From JBOGWY01 sp050694015 (GTDB lineage Bacteria; Actinomycetota; CADDZG01; WHSQ01), in NCBI GenBank assembly GCA_050694015.1, contig JBOGWY010000226.1, positions 1-6,928 of the forward strand: a stretch of 6,928 bases of DNA, written 5' to 3'. Both the position numbers and the translations under genes were made by a program. Below are positions 1-6,154 of this stretch, piece after piece; position 1 is the stretch's first letter, and every line of letters starts with the position of its first letter. The notes below the pieces were generated by a model. That model did no database searches and was not told the origin of the DNA. It saw nothing but the letters and a program-made list of their open reading frames with translations.

Positions 1-131
1 TCTCCACGGCCGCCACCGGCGGCACCGGGGCGACCGCCTCCCCCGCCTCCACCACGGCGACCTCCGCCGCCGCCTCCACCGCGACGACCACCGCCACCTC
101 GACGACCACCGCCACCTCGGCGTTTGCCCAC
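1..131 (-). CDS. N-terminus of an Arg/Gly-repeat (RGG-like) protein, cut by the window edge
   Basis: The first 43 codons of a minus-strand gene starting at GTG (131-129) are visible. After an MGKRR start the chain is almost only glycine and arginine: RR pairs separated by runs of 4, 4, 7 and 6 glycines, then a stretch with Pro and Ala (RPGAAGGGRG). Such segments are disordered and in known proteins often bind RNA or act as linkers; the domain that would name the protein lies outside the window. The start is supported by a GAGGAGG ribosome binding site 9 bases upstream, and the gene is divergent from the phosphoesterase with a 75-base gap. Against it, only about 44% of third positions are G/C, well below the neighbours. 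The exactly antiparallel plus frame is also open, reading a Ser/Thr/Ala-rich tail ending FAHE with a TAA at 135-137. I prefer the minus reading because of the ribosome binding site. Function unknown. Confidence 0.5.
   Translation of the reverse strand, partial: MGKRRGGGGRRGGGGRRGGGGGGGRRGGGGGGGRPGAAGGGRG
82..117. repeat. Two exact tandem copies of an 18-bp unit
   Basis: The unit CGACGACCACCGCCACCT occurs at 82-99 and again at 100-117 without a mismatch. Related but degenerate triplet-rich sequence continues leftwards to about position 1. On the minus strand each unit encodes six residues of Arg and Gly, so the repeat lies in phase with the proposed Arg/Gly-rich protein and could expand or contract by slippage without shifting its frame. 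Confidence 0.85.
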
Positions 132-140
132 GAGTAACCC

Positions 141-147
141 CCTCCTC
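141..147 (-). promoter_or_regulatory. Ribosome binding site of the Arg/Gly-rich gene
   Basis: The minus strand reads GAGGAGG here, followed by 9 bases (GGGTTACTC) and the GTG codon at 131-129. This near-perfect anti-16S match is the main argument for a minus-strand gene at the left edge. Confidence 0.55.
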
Positions 148-197
148 GATCGACCGATGTCGGCGGGAGCCTAGCGCGCGTCCGGCTTCTCGGGCCC

Positions 198-203
198 TAC
201 TCT
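198..203 (+). promoter_or_regulatory. Possible -10 hexamer (TACTCT) of a leaderless phosphoesterase mRNA
   Basis: TACTCT fits the actinobacterial TANNNT -10 pattern. It ends six bases before the ATG at 210, so a start at the seventh base downstream would be the A of that ATG, giving an mRNA without a 5' leader. No Shine-Dalgarno sequence precedes the gene, which agrees with this. No good -35 element is visible 16-18 bases upstream, so this is a weak call. Confidence 0.3.
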
Positions 204-206
204 CGA

Positions 207-980
207 GTGATGTCACCACCGAAGACGCCTCGGCCACGCCGCGTCGCTGCGCTTTACGACCTACACGGGAACCTGCCCGCGCTCGACGCCGTACTCGCCG
301 AGATCTCTCGTCTGGATATCGACCTGATCGTCGTCGGGGGGGACGTCGCGTGGGGGCCGCTACCGCGTGCCACCATCGATCGTCTGCGGACGCTCGAGAC
401 GGCGACCTTCATCCGTGGGAACACGGACCGAGAGGTATTCGCGCGGGCCGACGAGAATGACGGACTCGCTTCCGAAGTCGCGGACATCAATCTCTGGTGC
501 GCGGACGAACTCGGGGACGAGCGCCTGACCTGGATGACGACCTTCCGAGAGCGCGCGATCGTCAACATGGAAGGTCTGGGACCGACGCTGTTCTGCCACG
601 GCTCGCCTCGCAGCGACGAAGAGATGCTGACCGTCGCGACGCCTGCCGAACGGATGAGCGAATCACTACTGGATGTGCAGCAGGCAACAGTCGTGTGCGG
701 TCACACCCACATGCAGTTCGATATCGAGCACAACGGCCACCGGGTGGTGAACGCGGGCAGCGTAGGGCTCCCGTACGAGAAGGAGCCGGGCGCGTACTGG
801 GCTCTCTTGGGTCCCAACGTCGAGTTACGCAGAACGACCTACGACATCGACGCCGCGCTCCGGTCGATGGCCGACTCCGGATGTCCTCACGTCGATCTCG
901 TGTTCCTGGAGGCGATCAGACAGTCGCCGCCACAACAAGACGTGATCGAGCACTTCGAACGAATGGCCGCGGATCGTTAG
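207..980 (+). CDS. YfcE/MJ0936-type metallophosphoesterase
   Basis: A calcineurin-like phosphoesterase, 257 residues from GTG 207 or 256 from the ATG immediately after it. The dinuclear metal-site motifs appear in order: D18-x-H20 in YDLHGN, GGD with D46, GNTD with N72, H131 in CHGSPR, and GHTH at 165-168. The NAGSVG segment near residue 182 and the DxHGN and HGSPR forms point to the small YfcE/MJ0936 group, which hydrolyse phosphodiester model substrates in vitro with Mn or Ni; the natural substrate is usually unknown. The last 50 residues are probably a helical C-terminal extension. There is no signal peptide or membrane segment, so it is cytosolic. The first 12 residues (Pro, Lys and Arg rich) precede the first strand. 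It stands alone on the plus strand and converges on uvrB. There is no Shine-Dalgarno sequence; the start may be leaderless at ATG 210. Confidence 0.9.
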   Translation: MMSPPKTPRPRRVAALYDLHGNLPALDAVLAEISRLDIDLIVVGGDVAWGPLPRATIDRLRTLETATFIRGNTDREVFARADENDGLASEVADINLWCADELGDERLTWMTTFRERAIVNMEGLGPTLFCHGSPRSDEEMLTVATPAERMSESLLDVQQATVVCGHTHMQFDIEHNGHRVVNAGSVGLPYEKEPGAYWALLGPNVELRRTTYDIDAALRSMADSGCPHVDLVFLEAIRQSPPQQDVIEHFERMAADR

Positions 981-985
981 TCGGT

Positions 986-1017
986 CGTTTTCGTCTGCAG
1001 TCGCAGGCGTGAAAACG
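986..1017. terminator. Hairpin between the convergent phosphoesterase and uvrB genes
   Basis: A perfect 7-base inverted repeat (CGTTTTC at 986-992, GAAAACG at 1011-1017) encloses an inner CTGC/GCAG stem with a four-base AGTC loop. It lies six bases after the phosphoesterase TAG and 36 bases beyond the uvrB stop. The A and T runs sit inside the arms rather than after the stem, so it is not a textbook intrinsic terminator; a bidirectional transcription or mRNA 3' end role is inferred from position. Confidence 0.45.
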
Positions 1018-1052
1018 CGGCTATGTGCTCACAAAAGGGTTGGCCGAGGCGG

Positions 1053-3071
1053 TTAGCCGACTTCTCTTAGTTCGCGGCGAAGGTCGGCGATCTCGTCGCG
1101 GATGCGGGCCGCGTATTCGAAGCGCAGATCTTCGGCGGCCTGATGCATCTCTTCTTCGAGCTGCAACATCAAGCGCTTGAGCTCGTCGGGGCTCCCACCG
1201 ATCGGCTCCCGGCGCCGACTCTTCGACTTCGTCGGCACGGTCTCGCCCTCGCGCTTGCGGCCGAAACCCTCGATGAGGATGTCGCTGACGGCCTTGCGGA
1301 TCGACTGCGGGTCGATGCCGTGCTCCTCGTTGTACGCGAGCTGGATCTGGCGCCGCCGTTGCGTCTCGTTAATCGCCTTGCGCATCGAGTCGGTGACCTC
1401 GTCGGCGTACATGATCACCTGGCCGTCGACGTTCCGTGCCGCACGACCGATCGTCTGGATCAACGACGTCTGCGAGCGGAGGTAGCCCTCCTTGTCGGCA
1501 TCGAGGATCGCGACGAGCGATACCTCGGGCAGGTCGAGGCCCTCACGCAGCAGGTTGATACCGACGAGCACGTCGAACTCGCCGAGGCGGAGGTCGCGCA
1601 GGATCTCGATCCGCTCGACCGTGTTGATATCCGCGTGTAGGTAGCGCACGCGTACGCCCGACTCGAGCAGGTAGTCGGTCAGGTCCTCGGCCATCTTCTT
1701 CGTGAGCGTGGTCACGAGGATGCGGGCACCGACCTCGGTGCGCTGACGGATCTGCTCCATGAGGTCGTCGATCTGTCCCTTGGTCGGCTTCACGATGACC
1801 TCGGGATCGATGAGCCCGGTGGGCCGGACCAGTTGCTCGACCGGAGCGCCACCCTGGCGCAGCTCGAAGGGCCCCGGCGTCGCGCTCATGAACACGATCT
1901 GGTTGACGACATCGAGGAACTCGTCGAAGCGCAGCGGCCGGTTGTCGAGCGCGCTCGGGAGGCGGAAGCCGTGCTCGACCAGCGTGCGCTTGCGGCTCAT
2001 GTCGCCCTCGTACATCCCGTTGAGTTGCGGCACGGCGACGTGGCTCTCGTCGAGCACCACGAGGAAGTCACCCTTGCCGGTCGCGCCGCGGAAGTAATCG
2101 AGGAGCGTGTTCGGACGGGTCCCTGCCTCCCGGCCTTCGATGTGCCGGGCATAGTTCTCGATGCCGGAGCAGAAGCCGACCTCGCGCATCATCTCGAGGT
2201 CGTAGTTCGTGCGCATCTCGAGCCGCTGCGCCTCGAGCAACTTGTTCTCCTGCTTCAGGACCAAGAGACGGTCATGCAGCTCGGCCTCGATGGCCATGAT
2301 CGCCCGCTCCATGCGCTCGCGGGATGCGACGTAGTGCGAGGCCGGGTAGACCTCGACGTGACCGAGCTCGCCCATGATCTCGCCCGTCAATGGATCGAGC
2401 TGGATGATGCGGTCGACCTCGTCGCCGAAGAGCTCGACGCGCACGGCGCGCTCCTCGTAGGCCGGAAAGATCTCGATCACATCACCCCGGACACGGAACT
2501 TGCCGCGGATGAAGTTGACGTCGTTGCGTTCGTACTGGATGTCGACGAGCTTCTGCACGATGAAGTCCCGGTCCGCGATACCGCCGCGGGCGAGGCTCAG
2601 GGTCTGATTCAGGTACTCCTCCGGGGAGCCCAGCCCGAAGATCGCCGAGACGCTGGCCACGATCAGCACGTCCTCGCGCTGGAGCAGCGCGCTGGTGGCG
2701 GCGTGCCGCAACCGCTCGATCTCGTCGTTGATCGACGAGTCCTTCTCGATATAGGTGTCCGAGCTCGGAACGTAGGCCTCGGGCTGGTAGTAGTCGTAGT
2801 AGCTGACGAAGTACTCGACCGCGTTGTTCGGGAAGAAGCGCTTGAACTCGTTGCAGAGCTGGGCCGCCAGCGACTTGTTGGGCGCGATCACGAGGGTCGG
2901 GCGCTGGATCTGCTCGAGGGCCCATGCCATCGTGGCGGTCTTGCCGGTGCCGGTGGCGCCGAGCAGGGTCGAGAACCGCTCGCCGCTCTGGACGCGCTCG
3001 ACGAGCCCGGCGACGGCGGTGGGCTGGTCGCCGGCGGGTGAGAAATCGGACTCGACCTTGAACGGGGGCAT
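1053..3071 (-). CDS. uvrB: UvrB, excinuclease ABC subunit B
   Basis: The 672-residue protein is a full-length UvrB, the ATP-dependent subunit that is loaded by UvrA, verifies the lesion by threading a strand behind a beta-hairpin, and recruits UvrC in nucleotide excision repair. All hallmarks are visible: an N-terminal segment ending SPAGDQPTA, Walker A GATGTGKT (38-45), the aromatic-rich beta-hairpin with SYYDYYQPEAYVP (90-102), Walker B DESH (341-344), SAT (396-398), helicase motif VI QTIGRAARN (539-547), and the C-terminal UVR motif (about 629-664) that contacts UvrC. A Lys/Arg-rich linker (about 605-622) precedes the UVR motif, as is usual. The ATG at 3071 gives the family's typical N-terminus, but no Shine-Dalgarno sequence precedes it and a -10-like TACACT ends nine bases upstream, suggesting a nearly leaderless mRNA. 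No GAACnnnnGTTC LexA box was found in the 95 bases upstream. Confidence 0.98.
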   Translation of the reverse strand: MPPFKVESDFSPAGDQPTAVAGLVERVQSGERFSTLLGATGTGKTATMAWALEQIQRPTLVIAPNKSLAAQLCNEFKRFFPNNAVEYFVSYYDYYQPEAYVPSSDTYIEKDSSINDEIERLRHAATSALLQREDVLIVASVSAIFGLGSPEEYLNQTLSLARGGIADRDFIVQKLVDIQYERNDVNFIRGKFRVRGDVIEIFPAYEERAVRVELFGDEVDRIIQLDPLTGEIMGELGHVEVYPASHYVASRERMERAIMAIEAELHDRLLVLKQENKLLEAQRLEMRTNYDLEMMREVGFCSGIENYARHIEGREAGTRPNTLLDYFRGATGKGDFLVVLDESHVAVPQLNGMYEGDMSRKRTLVEHGFRLPSALDNRPLRFDEFLDVVNQIVFMSATPGPFELRQGGAPVEQLVRPTGLIDPEVIVKPTKGQIDDLMEQIRQRTEVGARILVTTLTKKMAEDLTDYLLESGVRVRYLHADINTVERIEILRDLRLGEFDVLVGINLLREGLDLPEVSLVAILDADKEGYLRSQTSLIQTIGRAARNVDGQVIMYADEVTDSMRKAINETQRRRQIQLAYNEEHGIDPQSIRKAVSDILIEGFGRKREGETVPTKSKSRRREPIGGSPDELKRLMLQLEEEMHQAAEDLRFEYAARIRDEIADLRRELREVG

Positions 3072-3080
3072 AGTTACGTC

Positions 3081-3086
3081 AGTGTA
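3081..3086 (-). promoter_or_regulatory. uvrB: Possible -10 hexamer (TACACT) in front of uvrB
   Basis: The minus strand reads TACACT, a TANNNT-type -10, nine bases before the uvrB ATG. Transcription would begin three to four bases before the ATG. This fits the absence of a ribosome binding site. The hexamer at the expected -35 distance (AGAACC) is a poor match; a TTGTCG lies closer, but only 11 bases away. Confidence 0.35.
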
Positions 3087-3166
3087 ATAACCGCCTGCGA
3101 CAAGGTTCTATGCCCGGCGTGCTTCGGGTCCGACCGCGGTTTCGGAGAAATGCGCTGCGGGCGGAC

Positions 3167-3607
3167 TCAGCCGCGGACGCGGAAGGCCTTGCGCCGTTGC
3201 TTGTAGCCGTACTCGGTGACCGCGACGCAGGTGGTATCCACGGTGCGCTTCCACCCGTAGGCGGAGAGCGTCATCCACCCCGGGGGCACGTGTTTGCGCT
3301 GTAGCTCGAGTGCGAGCCGCGCACGCCCTCGCTCATCGGTGACGGCGCGATCGAAGACCCACCGATCCCTATCGGTGCTACCGCCCAGACCCACGTCGAC
3401 GTTCTCCGCGGGATCGCCGGTATCGGTACGGGTCACCCGCACAGCCACGCGCGCGGTATCGCCAAGGTCGTAGACGTGGCGGGCGGGACGGATCTTGAGG
3501 TCGTAGACCTCGACCTGCACGTCCTCACAACCGGCTCCCGCTACGGGACTGGGAACGACCGCGAGCGATGCGGCCATGGATGCGACGAGCAGACCTCGGA
3601 CGAACAT
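3167..3607 (-). CDS. Small exported protein with an Ig-like beta-sandwich pattern
   Basis: I do not recognise the family. From the ATG at 3607 the product is 146 residues. It has a clear Sec signal peptide: MFVR, a hydrophobic core to about residue 19, then PSPVAGAG with likely cleavage near AGA or AG before C27. No Val/Leu/Ile stands at -3, so a lipobox is not supported. The mature part has exactly two cysteines, C27 and C127, one near each end, which could form a disulfide. The middle (YDLGDTARVAVRVT, then PAENVDVGL, then TDERGRARLAL) resembles Ig-like or macroglobulin-type repeats that describe modifiable beta-sandwich domains in surface proteins. The C-terminal 15 residues are strongly basic. 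An in-frame TTG at 3655 would add 16 residues, but the GGGGGAGGG sequence five bases before ATG 3607 and the signal peptide geometry favour the ATG. It follows the kinase gene by 64 bases on the same strand and may be co-transcribed with it. Confidence 0.75.
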   Translation of the reverse strand: MFVRGLLVASMAASLAVVPSPVAGAGCEDVQVEVYDLKIRPARHVYDLGDTARVAVRVTRTDTGDPAENVDVGLGGSTDRDRWVFDRAVTDERGRARLALELQRKHVPPGWMTLSAYGWKRTVDTTCVAVTEYGYKQRRKAFRVRG

Positions 3608-3612
3608 GGACG

Positions 3613-3621
3613 CCCTCCCCC
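3613..3621 (-). promoter_or_regulatory. Ribosome binding site deciding the start of the exported protein
   Basis: The minus strand reads GGGGGAGGG, with its GGAGG core six bases before the ATG at 3607-3605. It falls inside the longer frame that would begin at TTG 3655, and so argues for the internal ATG as the true start. Confidence 0.65.
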
Positions 3622-3671
3622 TTGAGCCTTCGTCCAGGATACCCATACCGGACAAAAGCCGCGTCGCACGC

Positions 3672-5456
3672 TCAGCCGGAGGACGCGTCTCTCGCCGTCT
3701 GGAGCGTGAAGTTGAACGTCGTGCCCTTGCCCACCTCGGAATCGATCCACAACCGTCCTCCGTGGGCCTCGATGATCCCCTTGGTGATGAAGAGGCCGAG
3801 ACCGGTCCCCTTCTTGGTCCATGCGGGCTTGGGCAACATGGAGAACTTCTCGAACACGCGCTCCCGGTCCTGAGGCGCGATCCCTATGCCCTGGTCGGTC
3901 ACCGACGCGTGCAGCTCGGACTCCGAGTGACGCCGGATCCGGATCGTGATCGTCGTCCCCTCGGGTGAGTAACGGGTCGCGTTCGTCAGGAGGTTGAGCA
4001 GCACCTGCGAGATGCGGTCCTTGTCCATCATCACCTTGGGCAGATCGTCGTCGATCTTGGCGTCGACGAAGTGATGCGCGCGCAGCGACGAGTGGATGTC
4101 GATGATCCCCTGGATGACCTCCTCGACCTGGCCCGGTTCGAGCTCGTAGCTGAGCGTCCCCGATTCCATCCGGGACACGTCGAGCAGATCGTTGACCATG
4201 CGCGACAGCCGCTCGGTCTCTCGCACGATGATCGCGAGCACGTCCCTGCGCTTCTGCTCGCTCATCACCTCGGGTTGATCTCTCAGCGTGTAGCCGAAGC
4301 CCATGATCGTGGTCATCGGCCCCCGTAATTCGTGTGCGAGCATCGACACGAATTCGGTCTTGGTCCGGTCGGCTTCGCGTAACTGCCGGACTAGTGATTG
4401 CTCGCGTTCGCGGGCGAGTTTCGCATCGATCACCGACGCGACGCGGCCCCCGAGGATCGTCGTGAAGCGCAGGTCGTCCGCGTCGAAGTAACCCTTTTTG
4501 GCATTGACGGCTTCGATCACGCCGATCGGACGCGGCCCGGACGCGAGCGGCACGACAAGCACGGTCTCGATGCCGAGGGTCTCGCGGAACCTAGCGTTCA
4601 CCCACTGATCCGTCCGGGCGTCGTTCGACATCAGCGGAGTGTTGGTGCGGAAGACGGTGCTCCCGAGCGAAGGCTCGGCTACACGGATCCGAAGATCCTC
4701 CACGTGGTCGTCGTCGATCCCGATGACGGGGGGGTGAGCGACGAGCTCGCCGCGATCCTCGTCGTAGAGCAGGATCGCCATCTTCTCGCACGCGAGCAGG
4801 TCGGACACGATCAGGATCGACTCGCCGATGACGCGCTCCAGCGATTCGGTGGACGTGAGTAGCGTCGACAACCGCTGAAGCCCGTCGAGCTCGCGGACCT
4901 GACGTTGAAGGGTCGCGACCAGGGTCGCGTTCTCGATCGTCAGCGCGGCGCGATCGCCGATGATCGTCAACAGACGCAGGTCGCTGTCGCCGAACGCCCC
5001 CCTCGTGGAGTTGACGGCGAGGAGGACGCCGAACTCCTTCTGCCCTGCGGTCAGCGGCGCGGCGACGACCTGACGCAGCGCATAGCGCTCGACGAGGAGA
5101 TGGCGGTCATCCCCCTCCGCGGCCGCGTCGTTGTTGACCTCCGCGGTGCGGCTCCGCAGGACGCGCCGGAGCAGCGGCGATTCCGACAGCTTGATCCGAA
5201 GCTCGGCGCGCGCCGCTGGCTTCGGAAGGTAGAGCTCGTCGGTGGCATCGTCGTACAGGAGCAGTACCGCACGTTCACAGTCGAGAGATGCCTCGACGAC
5301 CGAGACGACCTCCTGCATGACGCCGGCCGGGTCGTCCTGCGACGTGCTCAGCGATGCCACCCGGTAGAGCGCGGCGAGTTCGTCGTACCTGCGATCGGGA
5401 CTGCGGTCGGTCACGGCATTCCCCAGGCTAGAGCGGGTGGCAAAGGTCCCGGTCAC
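3672..5456 (-). CDS. Soluble double-GAF sensor histidine kinase
   Basis: A 594-residue kinase with no membrane segment, so a cytosolic sensor. Order of domains: GAF 1 (about 25-180), a helical linker, GAF 2 (about 188-345), a coiled-coil joint (345-365), HisKA and HATPase_c. H375 in AHELRGP is the predicted phospho-accepting histidine. The ATP domain shows the N box LLNLLTNATRYSPEG (486-500), G1 box DQGIGI (521-526), F box VFEKF (534-538) and G2 box GTGLGLF (550-556), so it should be active. Both GAFs carry the matching pattern C-E-R/K followed by LLYD (C60 and C223). This suggests a GAF duplication; no chromophore or nucleotide ligand can be assigned. Its GTG start overlaps the HAD stop in GTGA, implying translational coupling. 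Another GTG at codon 15 is possible and has a somewhat better upstream purine run. No response regulator gene lies in the window, so the partner is unknown. Confidence 0.93.
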   Translation of the reverse strand: MTGTFATRSSLGNAVTDRSPDRRYDELAALYRVASLSTSQDDPAGVMQEVVSVVEASLDCERAVLLLYDDATDELYLPKPAARAELRIKLSESPLLRRVLRSRTAEVNNDAAAEGDDRHLLVERYALRQVVAAPLTAGQKEFGVLLAVNSTRGAFGDSDLRLLTIIGDRAALTIENATLVATLQRQVRELDGLQRLSTLLTSTESLERVIGESILIVSDLLACEKMAILLYDEDRGELVAHPPVIGIDDDHVEDLRIRVAEPSLGSTVFRTNTPLMSNDARTDQWVNARFRETLGIETVLVVPLASGPRPIGVIEAVNAKKGYFDADDLRFTTILGGRVASVIDAKLAREREQSLVRQLREADRTKTEFVSMLAHELRGPMTTIMGFGYTLRDQPEVMSEQKRRDVLAIIVRETERLSRMVNDLLDVSRMESGTLSYELEPGQVEEVIQGIIDIHSSLRAHHFVDAKIDDDLPKVMMDKDRISQVLLNLLTNATRYSPEGTTITIRIRRHSESELHASVTDQGIGIAPQDRERVFEKFSMLPKPAWTKKGTGLGLFITKGIIEAHGGRLWIDSEVGKGTTFNFTLQTARDASSG

Positions 5457-6154
5457 ATCTTCGCTAGCAGGGCAGGCAATTCCTGCAACGTAGCGATCCG
5501 ATGACCGTCCGCGTTCGGATAGCGATCGTAGCGGTCGAGCAACACCGGCGTGATGCCCACCTGCGCGGCCGGCTCGACGTCGGCCGACGGGGTGTCGCCG
5601 ACGTGAACGGCCCCCGGAGGCGCGACGCCCGCGCGTGCGAGCGCCAGCTCATAGATCCTCGGGTCCGGCTTCTCGATGCCCTCGAGCGCCGAGATCACCA
5701 CGGGGTCGAAACGGTGACCGATCTCGAGCTCGATCAGCATCTCCTCGAGCCAGTGCTCGAAGTTGGAGATCAGCCCCAGCCGGTACCCGGCATCCTCTAG
5801 GGCCGTGACCGTCGGGAGGACGTCGTCGAAGAGCTTGTAGGACGCACTGCTCGAGAACACGGCGTAGAGCCGGTCGACGAGCGCGTGATCGAGACCGAGC
5901 TCATCGAGGAAACGCCGGTACAGATAGGTCCAGAATCTGCGGGACGCCTCCGCCGACAGCGTCGGTTTGTCCACGCCGGACTCCGCGGCGAGGTCCATCA
6001 GGTGGGGCGCGAGCCGGCTCTGCACCTCCTCGACGGCCTCCGGCGAAACATCGGGTCCGCCCTCTCGACACGTCGCCGCGAAGAGCTCCGCGAACGATGG
6101 ATGCGGACGCAGCAGGGTCAGGCCGACATCGAAGAAGACGACCTCGACCGTCAC
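5453..6154 (-). CDS. HAD-superfamily hydrolase, REG-2/HDHD3-like
   Basis: A 233-residue protein of the haloacid dehalogenase superfamily with a helical cap (about 17-105). Motif I is FFDVGLTLL: the nucleophile D9 is present and T13 is in place, but the usual second aspartate (two residues on) is G11. Motif II is LISN (S130), motif III is K162 in EKPDP, and motif IV is VGDTPSADVEPA with D187 and D192. HAD phosphatases use the second aspartate as acid/base; its absence is known in haloacid dehalogenases and in the REG-2/HDHD3 branch, and the RPHPSFAELFA segment after motif I resembles that branch. The substrate is unknown; it could be a phosphatase with altered chemistry or a non-phosphatase. 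The GTG start overlaps the coaE stop (GTGA), with a GGAG nine bases upstream, and its stop overlaps the kinase start, so it is the middle gene of a coupled trio. Confidence 0.88.
   Translation of the reverse strand: MTVEVVFFDVGLTLLRPHPSFAELFAATCREGGPDVSPEAVEEVQSRLAPHLMDLAAESGVDKPTLSAEASRRFWTYLYRRFLDELGLDHALVDRLYAVFSSSASYKLFDDVLPTVTALEDAGYRLGLISNFEHWLEEMLIELEIGHRFDPVVISALEGIEKPDPRIYELALARAGVAPPGAVHVGDTPSADVEPAAQVGITPVLLDRYDRYPNADGHRIATLQELPALLAKM

Noticed and set aside
1..206. Possible CRISPR or satellite array in the repetitive left edge
   Set aside because: There are no spacers and the repeat is a codon-phase triplet-rich tract, best explained by a Gly/Arg-coding region.
1038..1060. Imperfect direct repeat GGTTGGCCGA / GGTTAGCCGA at the uvrB stop
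   Set aside because: Ten bases with one mismatch, one copy inside the coding end; likely chance.
1833..3041. A 402-codon open frame antisense to uvrB
   Set aside because: Long antisense frames are expected in G/C-rich genes. Its product is an Asp/Val/Leu/Arg-rich composition typical of such shadows, with no motif, and uvrB on the other strand is certain.
3098..3113. A possible LexA half-site (GAAC) upstream of uvrB
   Set aside because: The second half GTTC at the right spacing is absent; the sequence reads GAAC-CTTG-TCGC.
3129..3146. Small inverted repeat (TCCGA / TCGGA around ACCGCGGT) after the exported protein gene
   Set aside because: A five-base stem with no U-tract in either direction is too weak to call a terminator in G/C-rich DNA.
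3628..3645. GGGTAT on the minus strand upstream of the exported protein, reminiscent of SigF/SigB-type -10 elements
   Set aside because: The matching GTTT-type -35 is not present at 14-17 bases; the T-run lies too close.
4905..5504. A 199-codon plus-strand frame across the kinase 5' part and the HAD 3' end
   Set aside because: It crosses a junction of two confidently assigned minus-strand genes, has Arg/Asp/Val-rich shadow composition and no ribosome binding site or recognisable motif.
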